64,000 nt of DNA, taken from NCBI GenBank assembly GCA_001972305.1, contig BDDD01005241.1:1-64000 (forward strand), written 5' to 3'. Shown here piece after piece: positions 23,987-35,311 of this stretch. Position numbers and translations under genes: made by a program. Source of the DNA: Cephalotus follicularis. Taxonomy: Eukaryota; Streptophyta; Magnoliopsida; Oxalidales; Cephalotaceae. Below the pieces are notes generated by a model that had not been told where the DNA came from, did no database searches, and saw nothing but the letters and a program-made list of their open reading frames with translations. Position 1 is the stretch's first letter; each line of letters begins with the position of its first letter.

Positions 23987-25205
23987 GACAGATAAAAAAG
24001 AAGGAAGAATGTGATATAATGATTGTGGTTGTTTTCACTTGCTAATATATTGTGTTTACAACTGGCTGCTACAGTGTACCAACAATAATTGAATGCAGTT
24101 TCTCTCATTTACTTTTTTTTTTCTTCCCTTCTTTTAATCTTTAGTTAAATATATAATAGTGACATAGCAGTAAACTTATTATTTTTTATATTTTATATTT
24201 TATAAATTTAATCATTTAATTTGATAATTTATATATGTACATTATATATGTTAATTTTTAAGTAAATATACTTCATCTTTGTTATAATTGTTTATAAAAT
24301 AATATAAAGTGCCGTATTTGTTATGCGTAGATGAAATTGTTAAATATATGCAATTGGTTTAAAATTTGACATATATGATTTACATATATAGATTATCATG
24401 GATTCATGAAATAAAAGTTATGAATAAAAAAAAATGATGAGTTTAAAAACGATATAGCATGATATTGCCATGTTATGTCGCTTTATGAGTTTCGATGATT
24501 TGATAATACAAAGATATATTGTGTGTGATGTAAATAAACCAATCACCTGAATCATGTCAGGTATGACACAAGATTAAATAATATATTTATTAAACAAGTT
24601 TGGTATTCGTATTTAAGTATTTTACACAATTAATAATGGATAATGTTCGAGAATGATCGTTAAATTTGTCATAATACTATATGAATATGTCTGGTTGACA
24701 CAAATTGTCACTCTTACTACTGTTCCGTTTGGTAATGTTTTTGTATTAACAAAAGTATTTTTCGGACTCAATTTAGTATTTGGTAAAACTTTAGGAAAAG
24801 TAAGGAGCAAAACACTTTTTAAATTTTTATGAATTTTAATATTTGACAAAAAAAAATTATAATGTCTACTTTCAAAAATATATTTACTAAACACATATTA
24901 ACTGCAGAAGTAATTTTTGACAATATCTATTTTTATAAAACACACAGTATTAGCAAACAAAACCTAAGTGAGGCTAGAGAGCACAAAAATGAAGCCATTA
25001 AATTACAACGAAATCACATCGAGGCCCATAGGCCATATCAAATAAAATCCAAAACTCTCCCTCACAATGAAGCGTAGCTTCAATGACTGTAAATCTTCAA
25101 AACCCACACCATCATCAACATCAACATCCTCTTTGGCTTAATAATATCGTTTACTAAGCAATTATTTGACATGGGTTTATGCAGAATTAATTTTGGAATG
25201 AAACG
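23987..25205. other. Unit-1 spacer (ancestral NLR promoter side and X promoter)
   Basis: AT-rich DNA shared with 34320-35311 (unit 2) and 50735-52280 (unit 4). No gene. It should hold the divergent promoters of the NLR and of gene X. Confidence 0.6.
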
Positions 25206-27403
25206 ATGAAGCTAAAGGTAGTTTGCAAAAAAGTGTATGATTACATTCGTTATGATTTGAAGGAAATAGCGTTTCCATCTTCATTGCCAGATCCTCCTCA
25301 TATCAAAAAGCGCCTCAAACTCACTTGTCATGAGCGATATCTAGTATGTCTTTCATTCTTTCATTCTTTTTATTATGTATTTCATATTCATTAATTTTCT
25401 TAGCTGAATCTAATATAATCCATTATCCATATATTATTGGTATTCTGGTGTGTTAGATCAATGATATGCAAATTTTTACAAATTTTATTTTACCTAATGA
25501 TGTTGCAGTAACTCATGCATTTGTCCTATGGATGACAAACTGTGGCAATGTGTACATTATAAGTTAGGTTGCCATTTGGTAATGAAAATTTTGGGCATTT
25601 GTTACAACTTGTCCATTTGAATTAGTAAATTCGATTTGATGTCGCTCTATCCATTACTCTACAAAATTGAAATTTTTTTTCCATGCCGAGAATTCAAATA
25701 TGGTTTTGAACCGCGCGGTTCAAAACGAAATATTCTCAGAATTTCACTTGTTGGCATGTGATAACTGATAATTTCTATATGATGTCCTGGTGATGGTCTT
25801 TACCTGGTTTGAGCAATAAATTGTGGAGAAGAGTTTTTTAAAATGCTATTGATGGTACGGTAATTATTGGCCTATTATTGCATCTACTGATTACTGATGG
25901 TTCTCGTGTGTTTTTTCCTCCGCAATTGGTTTGATTTTAAGCTCCGTCTATGACCACCTCATGTGCTGAATAGTGCTTCATGACCTAGAAGATTGTGGTT
26001 GGAGATAAGTATCAAGTCTAACTCTTTCTGATTCTTTAGGTGTTAAAGGAGGCGTCTAGGCTTTATGCTGCGAGCTGGGTTCGTGATATTGGTCTCGATC
26101 TTAGGCCAAATGATTATAAAAAGGATGAAGAGACTGAGCAAGGAATGAAACTAATGAGAAGGAGCCCTCAGTTTTGGAAGATCTTGGTAAGAAACTTTTA
26201 CTTGATAATCTTAGAATTATGTTGTTAACATTGACTTAGTCTAGAAGAATTTGCATTGCTGTTTTGGTGTGCTTACTTTAATTTCCTTTTGTTCTTCACT
26301 GCTCATATGTGGTAAACCATTAGTATAAATGGTAATTTTAATTATTTTATTGTAATTTAGTGGGACTGTCTGCAATCTTTACTCAGTTTTGAGCAATTGA
26401 CATGAAGGTTAAGGAGTACTGGAAGGTAAGGCAGACCGCAGTTGTATTGTAAATGTTGCTTTGAGTGCTTCTCTAATATATTATTACTGGTGTGATTTCG
26501 CAGTAATGTACCTACTATTTATTTATTTTTAACATATCGATATTCTCAAATCACATTGTCTAATCCACCCACAACTGTTGCAGTATTGGAGCTTAGTTAG
26601 GTTCTAAAGTTACATTGCCTGCCAGCACGGTTTCTTCATTCTTGGCAATATTCTATCTGCGTGTAGAGACAAGAGCTAGCATTGTATCTTAGTTTGTCAT
26701 CGCTTAATTAAGAGGTCAGGGAAGGTATATTTAAGGAAGATTGTAGAGTTATTTCAGCATCCTTGCAAAGGATTATTATTATTATTTTCACATGTTATGT
26801 TGGGTTCATTGGAAACAGACTAAGATTGTGTCCTTGATTTGGATTTGGTGAAAAGACAATTACACAAACAATCCACAATTTTTTAACATTAAATAATGAT
26901 TATTTCATAACCAAAGATAAAAACTTTACTCGAGAACAAGTATGTCAATAACATTATATAACTTGGTTAACAAATTATTATATATAGATAAGTGGATTCA
27001 TCAAATTATAAAACTACAGGGGGTAAAACCAAGTATTGCTGGGGAAGGGCAGTGAGGATGAATCCCCACTGCGCTCCCCGATTTTAACAGGGAATCCACA
27101 CCCTGTTTAGAGCGGGGCAGAACATTCTGTGTGTGTGGATCAAATTGTCATCCTTACTATTGCATGCTTAAATTGGTTCAATATTATTGACTGGGAATAA
27201 AATTGACAGCTGTGGCTGCAAGAGGTGGTATGGAGACATTGAGGCCTGCTTTGCAGAAGGTTTACATGACAAGAGCTTATGCTTATAAAGATGCTCTCAA
27301 AAGTTTTATTGAAGGGTATCAAGATGGTGTCCAGCAGGTCATGGGGAAGACGGAAGATAAAAAAAATGAACAAGAAGCTGATCTAACCAGGAAATCGACC
27401 TGA
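25206..27403 (+). pseudogene. Gene X copy 1, frameshifted
   Basis: Exons 25206-25343, 26040-26186 and 27210-27403, with GT-AG introns in the same places as X-2 and X-3. Exon 1 gives KVVCKKVYDYIRYDLKEIAF then SLPDPPHIKKR; exon 2 gives VLKEASRLYAASWVRDIGLD; exon 3 gives GGMETLRPALQKVYMTRAYA and SFIEGYQDGVQQVM. Exon 2 has lost 16 bases after GAAGAGACTGA relative to X-3, so exon 3 would be read out of frame. Exon 3 itself is intact and keeps the longer end (…EQEADLTRKST). Intron 2 carries an old MITE-like stretch (about 27020-27160), present in all three copies. Function unknown; see X-3. Confidence 0.8.
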
Positions 27404-27739
27404 GGACACACTATAATTTTGATGTGATAAGTGAGTTTCTCCGGTGCATCCGTGGTTGACGGAAGACTGATATTTTCTTTTGTTTGATAAAAGTATCCTT
27501 TTTATGTATCCTATTTGAGGGTTTTACTGTAATGTAAATGTGATTACAATGGAAAGTCTACATATAATTTCTATTCAGAGATGGTGTTGGAGAGGATTTG
27601 TCTTCTTTGTTGCTTCTTATGGTAATCTCAGATTGATGATGTATTTTGCTTTCTCCATCTTTTTTCATTTAAACTCTGTTATGCAGTGTGGAAATGGATG
27701 AAGTTTGTTTTTCCTTCTTGACCTCTTCTTTATAGGTTC

Positions 27740-27749
27740 TGTAACGCCT

Positions 27750-27813
<64 letters not shown>

Positions 27814-30800
27814 AAAAAAAAGGAAAAAGAAAAGAAAAGACATGGGACGCGAGAGAGACGCGGGAGAGAGAACCAGAGAGCGGGAAGAAGACGGCGCCGG
27901 ATGAAGGCGTAGGATCGGGAGATGGCGCGAGCAGGTCTTCCTCCAGCCGCCGGTAACCTCCTTTCCCTTTCTTCTCTTTTCTTTTCCTTCTTCTCCCCGT
28001 CACTGTCGCCACTGTCACGCCACTTCCGTGCGTTCCATCGCCGGATTCAATCACGGCTGGAGCGTGTTTTCGTTGTGGAGACCAGCTCTTCCCCTTTTGG
28101 TGGCTGTTGAGGCGTTGTTCGGCCGGGAATGGTTGCCTACGTGATGAAGCCTGTGACACGGCGTTTCACGCCGAGTCACGGCGAGTCTCGATCGCCAACG
28201 GCTTGATGCGAGTCTCGGTCACCAACGGCTTGATCGAAGGATTTTAATGCCGGTTATGGCGTGATCGGAGCTAGATGAACTGGTCGGAGCTCCGACGAGT
28301 TGAACTAGCGCCGATTCTCGGTGAGTTACGGGTGGAGACGCCTTAGCCGACTGTTTTGTGACACTTTTGTGAAGTGGCTGGAATTATGGATGTCCGGTGA
28401 GTCAACTCAGTGAGTTGACTCATTGTCGGCTGTGACTACGCGATTCACGGCGAGTCGCGGCTACCTGTGTGTAGATCGTAACGGAATGTGTGATGATTAT
28501 TGCAGTGATGCAAGGAGAAAGAGAACTCTGTTGACACGAGATGGAGCTGTGCTCGTAACGACGAGTGAAGCTTAGAGGAGGTAGCAGTTCATGGATCCAG
28601 CTGCAAGTCCTCCTGACTCGCAAGCTCAACCGTTAACAGGTAGGGTATACATTTGCTCCGATGGTACGTGCTCAGATAACTATGGACTTGATCCCATTCG
28701 TGTACGCCGGTATTTCTGCCAAACGATAACTTTGGACATGGTTTTCACTGAATTGCGAACTGTTTTGCAAAACGATATTTCTGCCAAAACCGTTGACGCT
28801 TTCTTCTTAATTGTCGACGCTTTTGTGTGTGAAACATGAATAGTCGACACTTTACGCTTTTAAACTAAACTAGTCGACGCTTAGTACCCTTTTCAGCCCA
28901 AACACACTGTTTTACATGGTTTTTGATCCAAAATGTTTTTATCTTCAAAATGATTCCATAGGAAGCCTCCCTAAGGCTTTGTAGCCTATGAAAATCCTCT
29001 TTTAATACTTTTAATCTCCAAACCGATTCTCAAATGGATATCAAAATAGTTCTCAATGGTTTTCGAAATGGTTTTCAATGGATGGTTAGGATGACTCGAT
29101 TGGGATATCTGGATGCATATATCTTAGTTGGACTTCTTTTCTATTGTTTTTCAACTTTGATAGGGACCAATGAATGGAAAATGGTTTATGGAAATGAAAA
29201 TGAAAATGGAAATGGAAATGGGTTATGGAAATGGAAAATGGTTTATGGAAATGGTTATAGTTATGGAAATGGTTTTAAATGGTTTTGACGGATGTGAATC
29301 CTATGTGATCCTTTATGGTAGGTCCCTATCTTTTAAATGGAAATATGGTTATGTGTTACGATTATGATATGGTTATGATTATTGATTGCTATTGTTTGAG
29401 ACATAATGAGATAACCCATTCATAATCTTCATTTCCGTCATGGGGATTATGAGTGTCAAACCATATCTTATGGAATTAATGGAATATGATATCATAGACT
29501 GGGACCAAGTGAACAAGTCTATGATATTATTGGACTGGGACCATTGTGAACAAGTCTAATTATGGTTATGGTAAAGGCTGGGACAATAAGTGAACAAGCC
29601 TTATGGTTATGGTATGGTAAGGGCTGGGACCAAGTGAACAAGCCCTATGGTATGGTAAAGGCTGGGACACTTTGTGAACAAGCCTTATGGTTATGGTATG
29701 GATGATGTGGTTAGTGTTATCTCGACCTCACATGTCTACGACACCGAGAGTGCGTAGATAGTGGGATGGACCTTATGGATTGTTTGACACATGGTATGGT
29801 TATGGATTGTTATGGATTGTCTGCAGGCCTATGGCCTTTGATGTGATTAGGACTAGCCAAGTATACCACTGCTTAGGGATGGTTGTATACTAAAGCTGTT
29901 CGTAATTGTCATTCATATACATGACATTACATGGCATATGGATATATTGTTCACTATATGTCATATTATTTGATGGTTATATTGGTTACATGCATAACAT
30001 ACTGCTACCCTGTTGCATGCATGGCATATCGTTACATTGTTGCATCGCATAGCGTATAATATAGCTTTCCACCATACGGATTGTACAGCTACGGTTAGGA
30101 TAGAACGGTTACGGATTGGATGGTTACGGATCGAAGGGTTATGGATCATACGACTATGGATATTGATGGTGGTTGTAGCTAGAGAGCCCAGTGTTAGAGA
30201 AGTTCCATATTCTCTTCCCTGTTCTACTTACGAATGCTACTCTAGTCTACCAGTAGAATGAGGACCTCTGCCTGGAACGCCAAGAGCGTCTAGCCTGTTA
30301 CCTCGGCAGGAAAGGCCGAGAAAAGCTTACCTGTTACCTCGGCAGGAAAGGCCGAGAAAAGTTTACATATGCTTTGGAAGGACTTTGGAATGATATGGAC
30401 GCCGGATGATAATGGAATTGTGTTGGAATCATATGGATATGGTTAGTGAATGGTGCCTGCGGGAATGGCACGTTTCTAAATGCTAGTTTCATAGCAGGGT
30501 TATATCGATTGTCGTGCATACATCTCTTATGTTGTACATGCATCTCATATGTCTACTTATCTGTTGCACTTCTATATGTACCATGCATATGTGTATCCTA
30601 CATAACCTTCGGGTTGCAGACCCATTGCATTGTATTGTAATTTAATGGGTCAGGTTCAAGTCCAGGTGATGCGCAACAGTGATCAGTCGGGCTAAATCGA
30701 AGGGTAAGAATTTACATCTCCTCCGACCTACTTTGTATAAATGTAATATTGTAAAAAGGGACAGGTATTGAAAATGGTTGTATTTATGGTTATTGTATAA

Positions 30801-31244
30801 GAGACAAATTTAAAGATATATTAGAGTTATGTTTATATTCAGCTATTGACCTACCGGCTTGTGGCAGTGCTAGATTTATATTTGTGTTGATGAAAAGGAC
30901 ATGGATGAATCCTGCTATTGTGATTATCGATGAGATGAGTTGTGGTTGTTGAGGGCTGAGCCTAAATATATATATAAACTGACTCCTCCTTAATGTGGAC
31001 ATATATAAATTGTGTTTTCCTTTACAGGGAGGTTTAGTCCGATAAACAAATATTTCATGCCGAAATTTCGGGAGATTTTAAGAGTTAGTTTTTATATGGA
31101 TTGACTAATTTCGTTCGCTTGACTTTGATTTAAAGCTTCGTTTTTATAGCACAATCTAGAGTATGATTTATATGATGAAACGACTGAATGAAAGGTATCT
31201 CACGCGTCAGATCGTTTGGGGGGGGGGGGGTTCGGGTTTTGACA
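27740..31244. mobile_element. 3.5-kb solo LTR, Gypsy (Tekay/Del-like)
   Basis: The element starts TGTAACGCCTCGG and ends GGGTTTTGACA (TG…CA). It is flanked by the 5-bp target duplication GGTTC (27735-27739 and 31245-31249). The same site is uninterrupted in unit 2 (38007-38015, TTTATAGATTCTCTCCCACC), which confirms the limits. It has no gag or pol. Length and ends fit the long LTRs of Tekay/Del chromoviruses. It contains a (TA)n run at 27751-27810, about five imperfect repeats of the CTGGGACnnnGTGAACAAGyC type (29490-29690), a doubled TACCTCGGCAGGAAAGGCCG (about 30299 and 30332) and a G-run near 31219. It looks like one complete LTR left after recombination. Confidence 0.78.
29490..29690. repeat. 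Tandem repeats inside the solo LTR
   Basis: About five copies of a 40-50-bp unit built on GGCTGGGACC…GTGAACAAGCC followed by TATGGTTATGGTA. Spacing and spelling vary. Confidence 0.75.
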
Positions 31245-31865
31245 GGTTCTCTCCCACCTATACTACACATTCGATCAAGGATGTTAGCTTCAAAGCTATT
31301 ATTACCTTGTGCATTGTTAATCACGTGCTTCACTTTAAAATTCTTTAAAGAGACTATAAACTAGAGGAATAAAGAAGGCAATAAGAAGCTTATGGAATCA
31401 TAGTTAAGGAGACAGGACATTTTTTAGTTTCTATCTCATTAACTTTTCATAAACGATCATGATGACGTTTTTTTAATACTTCTATGGCTCATTGAGACAG
31501 TTAGATGTCATGCTGTTAAGGTCAAAATAGTTTTAATTACAGTAATTGTTGATTAATTAAATTTCACTGCCTTGGTTGATAAATCTTGGGTACAACCAAA
31601 GCCACCAACCCATAACACATTCCTTCTATGGTTCAACCACTAACTTCCTATAACACAAATCCAACCCATGCTTAAGTATGAATGCTAAACACATCATAGA
31701 ATTGCCTTTGAATTTAAACCAATATAGATCATAGAGCAAACTATCTAGCTAGTGCCAATTTCTCCAATTCCCCCAGCGACGAAGCCTTGTTGTGCAATTG
31801 CATATCATCCAATTTTTCTAAAAGAAAATCTATGTAATTTCTCTTTTATTTTGGATATTTTCTCC

Positions 31866-32240
31866 ATGACAAAAACCAAAATCCGTTCAATCACCATGTC
31901 CGAATTACATTATGATGAACCTCTACAGCTTACCGATAATTGGCAAGCCAATTACGGAAGTGGTTATCGTAATAATCGCGATTATTGACATACAAGGAGA
32001 GCATTTTTGAACAGCTATCATTTAACTGAAGAAAATGATTTAAAACACAAGATAAAGACGTCAATGAAGGAGCTCAAGAATGCAGCCAAGAGAGTTGTTT
32101 TAGAAATTCTGATAGAGATGTCTAAAAGAAAGATTTGCATTAGGGTTTTCAGGTTTACGTTTCATTTGCCATCGTTATTAATTTTTCCTAGTGTACGTTG
32201 TTTTGTTCCATGGCTTAATAAAAGAGAGTTGTTGCAGTAA
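31866..32240 (+). pseudogene. Gene Y copy 1, with an internal stop
   Basis: Reads MTKTKIRSITMSELHYDEPL, QLTDNWQANYGSGYRNNRDY, then a TGA where Y-2 and Y-3 have TGG (Trp). It goes on in frame with FLNSYHLTEENDLKHKIKTS and ends RCFVPWLNKRELLQ at the TAA ending at 32240. One nonsense change separates it from an intact gene. The two flanking blocks align with Y-2 and Y-3 throughout. Confidence 0.82.
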
Positions 32241-32272
32241 CCTATACTACACAATATACAAATTTTTTTTTT

Positions 32273-32358
32273 AGTGTAACGGAGATATTGACTCTTTGTC
32301 TCACTGATATGGTGGATTACCATATCAGTGAGACAAAGAAACAATGTTCTGTTACACT
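32273..32358. repeat. 86-bp near-perfect palindrome (foldback)
   Basis: The left arm begins AGTGTAAC and carries CTTTGTCTCACTGATATGGT. The right arm carries the complement ACCATATCAGTGAGACAAAG and ends GTTACACT. It lies about 30 bases past the stop of gene Y. Diverged copies are in unit 2 (about 39868-39943, left end deleted) and unit 3 (about 47623-47710). Transcribed, it would fold into a long hairpin. Confidence 0.85.
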
Positions 32359-32610
32359 AAATACTTTCTTACAAATGTCATAGGTAATTACCATGTCAAT
32401 ACAGCTTGTATACTTTTCACATGGTATAAGATTTACTATTTATATTTTATTAACTGATTCTCTGTCGGATTTAATGTTCAATCTTGCTATATCATATCAC
32501 TACTAGAAATTTGATTGTTTGTAACGATAATTTTACAAAAAAAATTAATGAGTATCTTATTTTTACAATATTGCGTTTTGATTTCTAAAAAGAAATACAA
32601 TAACAAGAAC

Positions 32611-32935
32611 TATGGATTGGAACGGGACGGGTTTGGAGCGGGTTTATCCATACCCGAACACGACCCGACCAAGAACAACCAAAACCGATACCGATTCGAC
32701 CCAATTATATATTTTTTTTAAATTTTAATTATAATATATATCAAAATATTATGAAATAACCTTAAATAATTTTTAAAAAACATACATAATAACAATAAAA
32801 TATCAAATATACCAAATTTATTATATATCGGGATGAGTTCGGTTCGGGTACGGATTGATTTTAATATTCCCATACCCATCTCCGTTGTACAGGTTCGGTC
32901 GAGTATCCACATGTACGAGTGAAATTGCCATCCAT
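32611..32935. mobile_element. MITE, Mutator-like, GGATGGCAA-type ends (unit 1)
   Basis: A 325-bp element with ends TATGGATTGGAACGGG and ATTGCCATCCAT and inner GGGTTTATCCATACCCG and its inverse. It is flanked by near-identical 9-bp target copies AACAAGAAC (32602-32610) and AATAAGAAC (32936-32944). The same insertion is in unit 2, so it came before those units split. Confidence 0.65.
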
Positions 32936-33537
32936 AATAAGAACACAATGTTATTACAACAAATTTGACCTTTAAAAAAAAACATGGTATGCTAACCATT
33001 TTTATGAAGAAAATGGTATGATGGCTATTTGAATAAATCTATTATCGGCGTTGATGTTAAGATTAGATTGAAAAATATCTTAAGAGTTTGGTTTATAATG
33101 AAACAATATCATAGAGATTATTGATTGAAATATTACACTCTAAAGCATTGTTATGATCATCTATTACCTAAAATAAACAACACGACTTATCTTTTTACGC
33201 GTCTCTTTTTTTCTTTATACCTAGCTCTCTCTCTCTCTCTCCTTCAAAAAAAAGAAGAAAACCTTTAGAAAAAAAAAAGGTTTGATAATATTAAGTGTTT
33301 TTTAAAAATTGTTAGAAGGATAAAATTATCAAACCAAACCGTTCTTCTTCTGAGTTTTGTTTTTTTAACAACAGCTTTTTTGTATTGTGAAAATTGTTGT
33401 GTGAACGTTAAACGCCACAGTAATTTTTTTTTACATCAAAACCTTAATTACCAAACACAAAATTAATGTGGTGTGATCTCTAACAACAAAAGTTAAAGCT
33501 CACACCACAATCTCAAACATAGCTTTAATGAGAGTTG
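32936..33537. other. Unit-1 tail, no gene
   Basis: AT-rich DNA paralogous to 40524-41130 in unit 2, with a CT microsatellite near 33225-33241. Confidence 0.6.
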
Positions 33538-34083
33538 CGGGTGCTACGGCCGTGCACGCGTTTACTGCGGCCGTGCACGCGCGTGCTGCGGCCGTGCACG
33601 CGTGTCCAACGGTCGTGCACGCCACCGTGCCTTTTTGCATATAAGGTTCTAAATGTGTGCATATTCACTTATAAATGTGTTTTGGCTACGTTTGGGCCAT
33701 GGACCTGCACGCGGGTGCTACGGCAGTGCGCGCGTGCGCCGGAACGAAGCAAAACAGCCGCGGAGGGAGAAGACGTCGCGCACGCCGGAGGAGACGTCGA
33801 CCGGTGCAGGGGTGGGGCTCGGTGTGACCGGGAGGTGATGGCGGTCCCGTTGGTACCCTTGCCGGCGTCAGATCGGCACTGACGCCGGCGACAAAAGCAT
33901 CGACGTTTAAGAGTCCAGAACACTGTCTCTTTCGTTCTATCCACAACCAGGGATATTCAACCCATATGCACACATAATCTAGCATGGAATTCACCCAGAA
34001 ATACCCTTCTTAAGTGCCTTGGTAAAGATTTAGACTTAAGAAATGCTTAAATTGCCATCCTAAATGCCAAACATGAGGCTCTA
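33538..34083. mobile_element. GC-rich insert of unknown class
   Basis: Unit 2 (about 41125-41160) reads straight across this place (GAGAGTTGAGAGTATATCTAAAC). Unit 1 breaks after GAGAGTTG at 33537 and resumes at about 34084 with AGAGTATTCCTAAAC. The roughly 546-bp insert is far richer in G+C than its surroundings. It has four 21-bp repeats on CGGCCGTGCACGC (33544-33627) and a patch with GACGCCGGCGACA. No protein or terminal repeat is recognised. Confidence 0.55.
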
Positions 34084-34170
34084 GAGTATTCCTAAACAAC
34101 AATACCAAAAAATATACAAAAAAAAAATGAATATAGTGAATCAACTTAGTTAATTATAGGCAAGGGGGTG

Positions 34171-34195
34171 TTTGGGGGTGTCAGACACCCCCAAA
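34171..34195. repeat. Perfect 25-bp palindrome
   Basis: TTTGGGGGTGTC, one central A, then GACACCCCCAAA. A further CACCCCCAG lies near 34261, so it may be part of a small inverted-repeat element at the unit 1/unit 2 junction. Confidence 0.7.
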
Positions 34196-34299
34196 GTCAA
34201 AGAAAAAAATATATAGTAAGATATATTTATGGTACAAGTTGGTTGGTGCAAACTGGTTGGCACCCCCAGTCAAAATCAAAAAGTTATTTCTGGCTCACG

Positions 34300-35311
34300 G
34301 CCATTCTTGAAGATGGTATTTTGTATAGTTAGACAGATAAAGAAGAAGGAAGAATGTGATATAATGATTGTGGTTGAGATTTGTTTTCACTTAGCTGATA
34401 TATCGTGTTTACAACTGGCTGCTACAGTGTACCAACAATAATTGAATGCAGTTTCTCTCATCTACTCTTTTTGTTTACAAATATAAGAGTGGACATAGCA
34501 TCCATTAAACTTATTATTTTTTATATTTATGATATATATTTTATAAATTAAATTATTAAATTTGATAATTTATATCTGTATATTATATATGTTACTTTTT
34601 AAATAAATTTTATTAATTACTTTACTTTTGTTATAATTATTTATCAAATAATACAAAGTATTGTATTTGTTATATGTAGATGAAATTGTTAAATATATGT
34701 AAATGACTTAAAAATTAACATATATGATCTACATATATAGATTATCAAATCAAACGATTAAATTCATAAAATAAAAATCAAAACTCTAAAAAATGATGAA
34801 TTTAAAAACGATATAATCCTATATTACACATCATGACGCATTATGAGTTTTGATGATTTGATAATATTGAGATATATTATGTGTGATATAAATAAATGAG
34901 TCATTCGTGTCATATAAGTTATGACATAAAATTGAATAATATATTTATTAAACAAGTTTTGTGTTCTTATTTAAGTATTTTACACAACTAATAAAGGATC
35001 ATGTTTATGTCGGTATGTTTCGAGTATCGATCGTTAAATTTGTCATAACGTGATATAAATATGATTGATTCACACAAATTGCGAAGCCATTAAATTACAA
35101 TGAAATCACATTAAGGCCAACAGGGCATATCAGACAAAATCCAAAACTCTCCCTCCCAATGAAGTGTAGCTTCAATGACTGTACGAAATCTTCAAAACCC
35201 ACACCATCATAAACAGCAACATCCTCTTCGGCTTAATAATATCGTTTACTAAGCAATTATTTGACATGGGTTTATGCATAATTATTTAGCTATTAATTTT
35301 GGAATGAAACG
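34300..35311. other. Unit-2 spacer; NLR missing
   Basis: At 34302 the sequence enters the unit spacer at GGCCATTCTTGAAGATGG, exactly the NLR start-codon region of unit 1 (21270-21287). The whole NLR coding region is gone. The rest parallels 23990-25205. No gene. Confidence 0.75.

Noticed and set aside
26990-27170. Possible RNA gene because of paired GC-rich blocks (GGGGAAGGGCAG…CGGGGCAG)
   Set aside because: No tRNA or snRNA box fits; the sequence resembles the decayed GGGGCGG-type MITE found elsewhere in the window.
27812-28159. Arg/Ser-rich open frames after the (TA)n run
   Set aside because: They lie inside the solo LTR and show no homology; the LTR limits are set by target copies.
29034-29367. 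Met/Glu/Asn-rich frames (MEMEMGYGNGKWFMEM)
   Set aside because: Product of ATGGAAATGG slippage repeats within the solo LTR.
33535-33882. Open frame with repeated LRPCTRV
   Set aside because: The pattern is the 21-bp DNA repeat of the GC-rich insert read in one frame, not a protein family.
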